Shown: positions 1-6,728 of the stretch, in pieces
Numbering within the stretch: position 1 is the stretch's first letter
How the letters are laid out: every line of letters starts with the position of its first letter
DNA from: Chloroflexota bacterium
GTDB taxonomy: Bacteria; Chloroflexota; Dehalococcoidia; Lucifugimonadales; UBA826
DNA: 6,728 bases
Direction of reading: 5' to 3'
Assembly: GCA_002718095.1 (NCBI GenBank)
Contig: PBDP01000005.1
Location: 406,798-413,525, forward strand
The notes under the pieces: model-generated
What the model was told of the DNA's origin: nothing
The model's input: the letters and a program-made list of their open reading frames with translations, nothing else
The model's database searches: none
Program-made: the position numbers and the translations under genes

Positions 1-6
1 AAAGTG

Positions 7-35
7 TTGACAACGTTTTTCCCACTGCTTAACAT
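7..35 (+). promoter_or_regulatory. Candidate sigma70-type promoter of groES-groEL
   Basis: A perfect -35 box TTGACA lies at 7-12. After a 17-base spacer comes TAACAT at 30-35, which matches four of six -10 positions. The optimal spacing and perfect -35 make this the best promoter upstream of groES. It would give a leader of roughly 60 bases. I see no CIRCE element (TTAGCACTC-N9-GAGTGCTAA), so HrcA control is not supported in the visible DNA. The window starts only 6 bases before the -35 box, so upstream operators could be missed. Confidence 0.55.
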
Positions 36-103
36 TTATACTCGATGTTTTGAAATTAACTATGAATTTGAAAGTGAATTAAAAATAATTAGGAGGTCTA
101 TTC

Positions 104-403
104 ATGGCTACTAAAACGGCTTTTAAGCCACTTGGAAATCGTGTAGTTGTGGAGCCTAGTGAGGGTGATGAACAAGTTAGTGCTGGTGGGATATATATTC
201 CGGACACAGCTAAGGAAAAACCTCAAGAAGGCACCATAATTGCTGTAGGACCAGGTCGTATGACAGATGACGGTAATCGTGTACCAATGGAATTGGAAGT
301 TGGAGATACGGTTGTTTATTCTAAGTATGCTGGTACTGAATATAAACAAGGAGATGTAGAATATTTAATTCTAAGAGAAGACGATATTCTTTTTAAGAAA
401 TAA
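104..403 (+). CDS. groES: Co-chaperonin GroES (Hsp10)
   Basis: This is the 10 kDa co-chaperonin that caps GroEL as a seven-subunit lid in the cytoplasm and encloses unfolded protein during ATP-driven folding. The 99-residue product has the usual family length. Family landmarks are the opening [12 protein letters not shown] (7-18), the mobile loop around 19-33 with the GroEL-contacting hydrophobic tripeptide IYI (30-32; commonly IVL), the following [11 protein letters not shown] (33-43), and the closing strand [11 protein letters not shown]. The ATG start is fixed by a perfect AGGAGGT at 91-97, six bases upstream. It lies 25 bases before groEL in the same orientation, so the two are surely co-transcribed from the promoter at 7-35. 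Nothing is truncated or unusual. Confidence 0.98.
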   Translation: MATKTAFKPLGNRVVVEPSEGDEQVSAGGIYIPDTAKEKPQEGTIIAVGPGRMTDDGNRVPMELEVGDTVVYSKYAGTEYKQGDVEYLILREDDILFKK

Positions 404-419
404 ATTTATTAATGATTAG

Positions 420-2039
<1,620 letters not shown>

Positions 2040-2067
2040 TTTTTTCAGATATAGTTCTGACCCTATT

Positions 2068-2099
2068 AAGAGGCCTTCAATTGAGGGCCTCTTTTTTTT
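2068..2099 (+). terminator. Intrinsic terminator of the groES-groEL operon
   Basis: AAGAGGCC (2068-2075) pairs perfectly with GGCCTCTT (2086-2093). The enclosed TCAATTGA is itself self-complementary, so the stem can extend inward through a T-G pair. Eight consecutive T residues (2092-2099) complete a classical Rho-independent terminator. It lies 28 bases after the groEL stop and separates the chaperonin operon from dnaE. Confidence 0.93.
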
Positions 2100-2130
2100 G
2101 TATTTATCATTCAATTGTTATCAAGACACC

Positions 2131-2160
2131 TTGCACATATGACCATAATCCATACATAAT
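2131..2160 (+). promoter_or_regulatory. Weak candidate promoter of dnaE
   Basis: The terminator upstream implies that dnaE has its own promoter in 2100-2200. The best pair I can see is TTGCAC (2131-2136) and CATAAT (2155-2160), with an 18-base spacer. The -10 matches five of six positions, but the -35 matches only three. TATAAA at 2175-2180 is an alternative -10 without a good -35. The start site is therefore uncertain. Confidence 0.35.
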
Positions 2161-2173
2161 CTCTATTAGAGAT
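2159..2173. repeat. Perfect 7-1-7 palindrome in the dnaE leader
   Basis: ATCTCTA and TAGAGAT flank a single central T, giving a perfect 15-base inverted repeat. It overlaps the last two bases of the candidate -10 box (2155-2160) and ends 15 bases before the dnaE ribosome site. With a one-base centre it is a poor RNA hairpin but a typical shape for a dimeric repressor site. Binding is inferred only, and AT-rich DNA can produce such repeats by chance. Confidence 0.4.
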
Positions 2174-2188
2174 CTATAAATAAAATTT

Positions 2189-2194
2189 AGAGGT
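2189..2194 (+). promoter_or_regulatory. Ribosome binding site deciding the TTG start of dnaE
   Basis: AGAGGT lies six bases before the TTG at 2201. This site, and the fact that the PHP motif HLHVHT begins at the fourth residue from this codon, support TTG as the true start. No in-frame ATG occurs before the PHP motif. Confidence 0.75.
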
Positions 2195-2200
2195 AATTTT

Positions 2201-5200
2201 TTGTTCACACATCTACATGTACATACTGAATATAGCATGCTTGATGGGTTGGCTAAATTAGAACCTCTTTTGCATAGAGCAAAAGTATTAAATATGAATG
2301 CTCTTGCTATTACAGATCATGGTGGCATGTATGGCGCTATTGATTTTTATAGGTTGGCAAAAAAATCAGAAATAAAACCTATTATTGGCGCCGAAATGTA
2401 TGTTGCTACCGGCAGTAGGTTTGATCGTAATCCTAGTGACAAGATTCACCATTTGACTGTATTAAGCAAGAATGAAATTGGCTATCGTAACTTAGTAAAG
2501 TTGGTTACGGCTTCAAATCTCGAAGGATATTATAAAAGACCTAGAGTTGATAGACAGATCCTAGAAAAATATAGTGAAGGACTCGTTGTTTTATCTGGAT
2601 GCCCGAGTGGAGAAGTCCCCTGGCTTATAGCTCAAGGTAGGGAAGATGAAGCTCTAGAAACAGCTTCTTGGTACAAAGATATTTTTGAGTCTTATTTTTT
2701 AGAAATTATGAATCATGCAGGAATCCCTGAACTACCTGATATTAATAAAGGATTATTAGAATTAAACAAAAAAACAAATATACCGATTGTAGGAACAAAT
2801 GACTCACATTATATTCTACAATCGCATTCTGTTAACCATGATGTATTGCTATGCATTCAAACTAATACGAAAGTGGATGATCCTAATAGAATGAGATTTG
2901 AAGACAACACCTACCATTTGAAGTCTCATGAAGAAATGCTAGAACTATTTTCAGAAATCCCCCAAGCTATTACTAATACAGAATTGATTGCTGAAATGTG
3001 TGATCTTAACTTAGATTTTTCTCAAGCAAGGTTGCCTGAGTTTCCTGTTCCTGATGGAATGACATCTGATGATTATTTAGCTCAGATTTGTCTAGAAAGG
3101 TTTCAGAAATTAATTCACTCACCTTCGGAGACTTATAAAAAACGATTAGAGTATGAGTTAGAAGTTATCAAACAAACAAGATTTGCCGAATATTTTTTGG
3201 TTGTCTGGGATATAGCTAAATTTGTAAGGAAAAATGATATATTTTTTACTGTTAGAGGAAGCGCAGCGGCCAGCTTAGTTCTTTACTGTCTTGGGGTGAC
3301 TGATGTGGATCCTATGCCTTTTAGTTTGGTCTTTGAGAGATTTTTGAATATTGAACGTAAAGAAATGCCTGATATTGATATGGATTTTCAGGATGATAGG
3401 CGTCAAGAAGTAATAAATTATTGTGCTCAAAGATATGGGAGAGAGCATGTAGCGCATATTATTACTTTTGGAACTTTTGGAGCTAGACAATCCGTAAGAG
3501 ATGCTGGCAGAGCTTTAGGTATTCCATTAGCTAATGTAGATAATGTTGCAAAAATGATACCTGAAAAACTGAATATAGATTTAGAAACATCATTGAAAGA
3601 AAGCGACTCTCTAAATGATATTTATAATTCAGACAATAGTGTTAAGAAATTAATAGACACTGCAAAAGAATTAGAGGGTGTTACTAGGCATAAAAGCCTA
3701 CATGCTGCTGGAGTGGTCATATCAAAAGAGCCTTTAGATGAAGTAGTTCCTTTGGAGTTTACTTCACGGGGAGATAACCAGGGGGCTGTTATGACACAGT
3801 ATGCGATGGCCCCAATAGCTGATCTAGGGTTGCTGAAAATGGATTTCTTGGGATTAGTAAACCTTACTGTTTTAGCTGATTCTTTTAAATTGATAGAATC
3901 CAACCACGGCGTAAAACTTACTTTAGATAATATTCCTTTGAATGATAAGTCTACGTTCGATTTATTGGGTAAAGGAGAAACTGTGGGGATATTCCAGCTT
4001 GAAAGTGCCGGGATGACTAGACATATTAAAGAATTAAAGCCCAATACAATAAATGATATAGCTGCTATGATCGCTCTTTTCAGGCCTGGTCCTATGGATC
4101 ATATAGAAACCTTTATAAACGCTAAGCATGGTAGAAAAGAAGTTACTTTTATTCATTCAGGGCTTAAAGATATTTTGCAAGAGACTTATGGGGTTATTGT
4201 ATATCAAGATCAAGTTCTTCATATAGTAAGAGAATTTGCAGGATATTCATTAGGTGAGGCTGATATTGTTCGTAAGGCTATGGGTAAAAAAGTCCCTGAA
4301 ATTATGGCTGAAGAAAAAGATAAATTTATGAAAGGCGCTTTGAATAAAGGATATTCAAATGATTTGGCGGAGGCTGTATTTACTCTTATTGAACCATTTG
4401 CAGGATATGCATTTAATAAGGCTCATAGTGTTAGTTATGCATTAGTTTCATATTGGACAGCATATCTAAAATCGAATTATCCAGAAGAGTATATGGCTGC
4501 TTTTATGAATTCATATATTGATAAAAAAGATAGGCTGATTTCAGCTATAGCAGATTGTAGGCGTATGGGCATTGATATTTTGCCCCCCAATATTAATAAG
4601 AGTGATATTAGATTTAGCATTGAAAATATAGATAATAAAAAATCAATTAGATTTGGATTAGCGGGAATAAAAAATGTGGGTTCAGAAGCTTTGAAGCCTA
4701 TGCTGAATTCCAGAAATGCCTATGGGGAATTTTCTTCGATCGAGGATTTTTGTAAAAACAGTGATTTTGCTAACCTAAATAAGAAAGCTGTTGAAAGTAT
4801 AATTATGGCAGGTGGATTTGACGATTTTGGAGATAGGGGTGCTTTGTTTGAATCTTCAACAAAAATTATTTCATTAGGTCAAAATGAGCAATATTTAAGA
4901 AATTCAAATCAAACGTCTATGTTTGATTTATTAGGGGATTCTTCGGACTCTTCCTTAACTGCTATTGAATTACCTTTAATAAATACGAATGATCATCAAA
5001 AACGAATATGGGAAGTAGAAATGATGGGTATTAGTTTGTCTTCTACTAATCATTTATCCAATATTTTATCTGTTTTAAATGAAGAGATTGTTGTGATGGT
5101 TTCACAACTTGATGCTACTCAAACTTCAAAAAATATTTCAGTGGCAGGCCAAGTTTCTACGATTATTGATAGGTCTACACGGGATGGAAGACCATTTAAA

Positions 5201-5755
5201 ATTGTTACCTTAGAAATGTTAGATGGAAGTTTAGAACTTGTTGTATGGGAAGACGCGTTAGGGAAAACTACTTCCCTGTGGGAACCTGGAAGACTCTTAA
5301 CTATTACAGGATTATTAAGAGATAGATCAGGTGAATCAACTATTAATGTGAAAACTGCAAAGGAATTAAATTTAAAAGATATGCTTGATACAAATAATAC
5401 TCCAAATGATGAAATTACTAATCAGGTTACCCGTTCTATTTCTGAAGAAACTACTGATAAAAATAGTAAATCAGACTTATCTACCTCTAATGGTACTTCT
5501 AAGAAGAAATTAATCCTTCATATTAAAGAATCAGGAAATATTTCTGAAGATCAAATTCTAATAGATGATATCAAGACGGCTCTCTTAAATTCTTTAGGGA
5601 ACGATGACGTTGGATTGGAGATAGAAACAGACTCTACTTTAATTATTATGGATTGGCAGCCAGTAAAAGTGCAGGTAACACAAGACTTAGAAGATGAGCT
5701 AAATCAGATCTTAGGTAATTATGGCAAAGTTTCAATTCAAAGTCTTATGTTTTGA
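2201..5755 (+). CDS. dnaE: DNA polymerase III alpha subunit (replicative polymerase, DnaE type)
   Basis: This is the catalytic subunit of the chromosomal replicase (C-family polymerase), 1184 residues, full length. It starts with TTG. The N-terminal PHP domain (about 1-270) keeps all likely metal ligands: H6, H8, D15, H40, E65, H84, C134, D201, H203. The palm carries RGS (352-354) and the catalytic aspartates D391 and D393 in PDIDMDF and D548 in KMDFLG, matching E. coli D401, D403 and D555. A helix-hairpin-helix region lies near 790-860, a beta-clamp motif QTSMF at 904-908, and an OB fold at about 979-1060. A Ser/Thr/Asn-rich linker then leads to an extra C-terminal domain of about 85 residues. 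No separate proofreading exonuclease is in view. The gene has its own leader after the groEL terminator, and its last 11 bases overlap the convergent ogt-type gene. The DnaE1 type is clear; PolC is excluded by domain order. Confidence 0.97.
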   Translation: MFTHLHVHTEYSMLDGLAKLEPLLHRAKVLNMNALAITDHGGMYGAIDFYRLAKKSEIKPIIGAEMYVATGSRFDRNPSDKIHHLTVLSKNEIGYRNLVKLVTASNLEGYYKRPRVDRQILEKYSEGLVVLSGCPSGEVPWLIAQGREDEALETASWYKDIFESYFLEIMNHAGIPELPDINKGLLELNKKTNIPIVGTNDSHYILQSHSVNHDVLLCIQTNTKVDDPNRMRFEDNTYHLKSHEEMLELFSEIPQAITNTELIAEMCDLNLDFSQARLPEFPVPDGMTSDDYLAQICLERFQKLIHSPSETYKKRLEYELEVIKQTRFAEYFLVVWDIAKFVRKNDIFFTVRGSAAASLVLYCLGVTDVDPMPFSLVFERFLNIERKEMPDIDMDFQDDRRQEVINYCAQRYGREHVAHIITFGTFGARQSVRDAGRALGIPLANVDNVAKMIPEKLNIDLETSLKESDSLNDIYNSDNSVKKLIDTAKELEGVTRHKSLHAAGVVISKEPLDEVVPLEFTSRGDNQGAVMTQYAMAPIADLGLLKMDFLGLVNLTVLADSFKLIESNHGVKLTLDNIPLNDKSTFDLLGKGETVGIFQLESAGMTRHIKELKPNTINDIAAMIALFRPGPMDHIETFINAKHGRKEVTFIHSGLKDILQETYGVIVYQDQVLHIVREFAGYSLGEADIVRKAMGKKVPEIMAEEKDKFMKGALNKGYSNDLAEAVFTLIEPFAGYAFNKAHSVSYALVSYWTAYLKSNYPEEYMAAFMNSYIDKKDRLISAIADCRRMGIDILPPNINKSDIRFSIENIDNKKSIRFGLAGIKNVGSEALKPMLNSRNAYGEFSSIEDFCKNSDFANLNKKAVESIIMAGGFDDFGDRGALFESSTKIISLGQNEQYLRNSNQTSMFDLLGDSSDSSLTAIELPLINTNDHQKRIWEVEMMGISLSSTNHLSNILSVLNEEIVVMVSQLDATQTSKNISVAGQVSTIIDRSTRDGRPFKIVTLEMLDGSLELVVWEDALGKTTSLWEPGRLLTITGLLRDRSGESTINVKTAKELNLKDMLDTNNTPNDEITNQVTRSISEETTDKNSKSDLSTSNGTSKKKLILHIKESGNISEDQILIDDIKTALLNSLGNDDVGLEIETDSTLIIMDWQPVKVQVTQDLEDELNQILGNYGKVSIQSLMF

Positions 5756-6260
5756 TATTTTGTTCTAGATTTAGGAATTTCATTTTCATATCTAGATCGT
5801 TGTTTTTCCCTCGAAACCCTGTTAATTTTCCTGTTGACCCTACTATTCTGTGGCAAGGAACAATAATTGGAAACTTGTTCTTAGCCATTATTTGCCCAAC
5901 AGCTCTATATGCAAACGCTGAACCTGACTGATTGGCTAACCATTTGTAATTTCTTCTTTCTCCAAATGGTACGTCTCTACAAGCTTCTAATGTTTTTTTT
6001 GAGAATTTTGTGTGCCCAGTATAATCTAGTTTTACTGAACTGAAATCAACTTTTACCCCAGAAGCATATAAAGATATCTGATCTTTTATATATGATAACT
6101 CTGAACATGATTTATTTGAAATTTTATTAACTGTTCCAATTAAAGATTTACATTTTGATTTACTTTTTTGAGGAAAAGTTACCAAACTGATTCCATGGTT
6201 AGTTTTTTCCAAACCAATCCATCCTAACTCAGTCTCAAATATAGTGAAAAGAATATCCAT
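5745..6260 (-). CDS. ogt: Methylated-DNA--protein-cysteine methyltransferase (Ogt/MGMT family)
   Basis: This suicide repair protein moves alkyl groups from O6-alkylguanine (and O4-alkylthymine) in DNA to its own cysteine. Numbering from the upstream TTG at 6275 (176 residues), the acceptor is C141 in PCHRI. The helix-turn-helix has the arginine finger R124 in RAVG and Y110 in the usual base-rotating tyrosine position; N133 is the likely hinge asparagine. The segment VPFGERRNY precedes it and GKLTGF follows the active site, as in the family. The N-terminal part (TIFETELGWIGL) resembles the Ogt-type ribonuclease-like domain. I prefer the ATG at 6260 (171 residues), because homologues begin just before the FETPLG-like strand; neither start has a clear ribosome site. 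The 3' end overlaps dnaE by 11 bases. It is a stand-alone protein without the Ada regulatory domain. Confidence 0.93.
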   Translation of the reverse strand: MDILFTIFETELGWIGLEKTNHGISLVTFPQKSKSKCKSLIGTVNKISNKSCSELSYIKDQISLYASGVKVDFSSVKLDYTGHTKFSKKTLEACRDVPFGERRNYKWLANQSGSAFAYRAVGQIMAKNKFPIIVPCHRIVGSTGKLTGFRGKNNDLDMKMKFLNLEQNIKT

Positions 6261-6306
6261 TATTGTTATTATCAACTTTTGTAAAATTATTTACGAGGTT
6301 ATCTAA
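6261..6306. promoter_or_regulatory. Compact divergent control region between the ogt-type gene and the GMC gene
   Basis: Only 46 bases (31 if the TTG start is used) separate the two divergent starts, so both promoters must sit here or reach into the coding regions. On the plus strand TAAAAT (6282-6287) is a five-of-six -10 box, and GAGGTT (6295-6300) is the ribosome site six bases before the GMC ATG. On the minus strand GATAAT (6273-6268) is a five-of-six -10 box ending seven bases before the ATG at 6260, which would suit a leaderless transcript. No good -35 boxes are seen for either. Confidence 0.4.
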
Positions 6307-6728
6307 ATGAAATATGATTTTATAATAATTGGAGCAGGATCTGCTGGATCAGTTTTGGCATCTCGTTTGTCTGAAGATTCAAGGAAATCTATTTTATTGT
6401 TAGAAGCTGGTCCTGATTTTTCTAAGTTTGATTACTATCCAGATGATATTAAAAATGGTAATAATCCTTGGCTTGCATCTTATGGTACGAAATATGTTTG
6501 GGGATATGAATCTATCCCAATGCCTGATAGGGAGCCGATTCCTTTGCCAAGAGGAAAAGTAATCGGAGGTTCTAGCTCTGTTAATGGACAAATATTCTTA
6601 AGAGGAATTCCGGAAGATTTTGATGAATGGGCTTCACTCGGAAATGAAGGCTGGTCATATAAAGATGTTTTGCCGTATTTTAGGAAATTAGAAACTAACC
6701 TAAATTATGGTTCAGATGATTTTCATGG
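6307..6728 (+). CDS. GMC-family FAD-dependent oxidoreductase, N-terminal part (cut by window end)
   Basis: Flavoenzymes of the glucose-methanol-choline family oxidise alcohols or choline-like substrates using FAD. The 140 visible codons stay open to the window edge; family members are usually about 500-560 residues, so roughly a quarter is shown. The N-terminal dinucleotide-binding fold has GAGSAG at 9-14 and the ribose-binding glutamate E33 in LEAG. GMC signature 1 is fully matched from G83 to D106, beginning [12 protein letters not shown], with the preceding PLPR. The ATG is backed by GAGGTT six bases upstream. It is transcribed away from the ogt-type gene. Choline dehydrogenase-like is the nearest label, but the catalytic His and substrate site lie outside the window, so the substrate cannot be named. 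Confidence 0.93.
   Translation, partial: MKYDFIIIGAGSAGSVLASRLSEDSRKSILLLEAGPDFSKFDYYPDDIKNGNNPWLASYGTKYVWGYESIPMPDREPIPLPRGKVIGGSSSVNGQIFLRGIPEDFDEWASLGNEGWSYKDVLPYFRKLETNLNYGSDDFH

Noticed and set aside
98-349. Minus-strand open frame opposite groES, and similar ones opposite groEL (642-854, 1043-1318) and dnaE (3275-3490)
   Set aside because: Each is antisense to an unambiguous conserved gene and shows no domain, so they are chance frames.
2040-2200. Small gene, sRNA or riboswitch between groEL and dnaE
   Set aside because: The 161 bases are accounted for by the terminator, a candidate promoter, the palindrome and the ribosome site; no further conserved structure or open frame is seen.
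3622-4044. 140-codon open frame on the minus strand inside dnaE
   Set aside because: It lies wholly opposite the strongly conserved dnaE palm region, has no recognisable motif and no ribosome site of note; it is a shadow of dnaE codon composition.
5764-5796. TCTAGAT/ATCTAGA inverted repeat as a bidirectional terminator for dnaE and the ogt-type gene
   Set aside because: The stem is only 7 AT-rich pairs with a 19-base loop and no adjacent T-run, and it sits inside the coding region of the methyltransferase.
6258-6275. TTG at 6275 as the start of the methyltransferase
   Set aside because: It adds only five residues (MIITI) before the family-like start, has no ribosome site, and a normal ATG follows at 6260. 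It is not excluded, only less likely.
6400-6591. Minus-strand 63-codon frame near the window end
   Set aside because: The plus strand here encodes the FAD fold and a full GMC signature, so the opposite frame is a shadow.

Overview
The window is AT-rich bacterial chromosome with tightly packed housekeeping genes. It holds a complete groES-groEL chaperonin operon, a complete replicative DNA polymerase III alpha subunit (dnaE), a complete methylated-DNA repair methyltransferase (ogt-type) on the minus strand, and the first 140 codons of a GMC-family flavoprotein oxidoreductase. I see no mobile element, CRISPR array, tRNA, rRNA or phage gene. Coding density, short intergenic gaps, AGGAGG-type ribosome sites and low GC are all consistent with a compact genome. 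The style of GroEL and DnaE (the MPDIDMDFQDDRR active-site stretch, an intact PHP metal site, a C-terminal extension after the OB fold) recalls Chloroflexota, possibly a marine Dehalococcoidia/SAR202-like lineage. That placement is recalled resemblance, not a computed tree, and is tentative.

Layout: bases 1-103 carry a sigma70-like promoter and the groES leader. groES (104-403) and groEL (429-2039) are co-directional, 25 bases apart, and end at a strong intrinsic terminator (2068-2099). Bases 2100-2200 hold a weak candidate promoter, a perfect 7-1-7 palindrome and the ribosome site for a TTG-initiated dnaE (2201-5755). The ogt-type gene (minus strand, 5745 to about 6260) converges on dnaE and overlaps its end by 11 bases. 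Its start faces that of the GMC oxidoreductase (6307 onward), with only about 46 bases between them.

How the genes relate: GroES and GroEL form one folding machine. DnaE and the methyltransferase both act on DNA (synthesis and alkylation repair), but they are on opposite strands and are not an operon. The GMC enzyme is metabolic and has no visible link to the others. I found no convincing new biological system. The points most worth checking are the palindrome in front of dnaE, the altered nucleotide-binding loop and C-terminal extension of DnaE, and the GroEL tail, which has a proline-methionine ending in place of GGM repeats.
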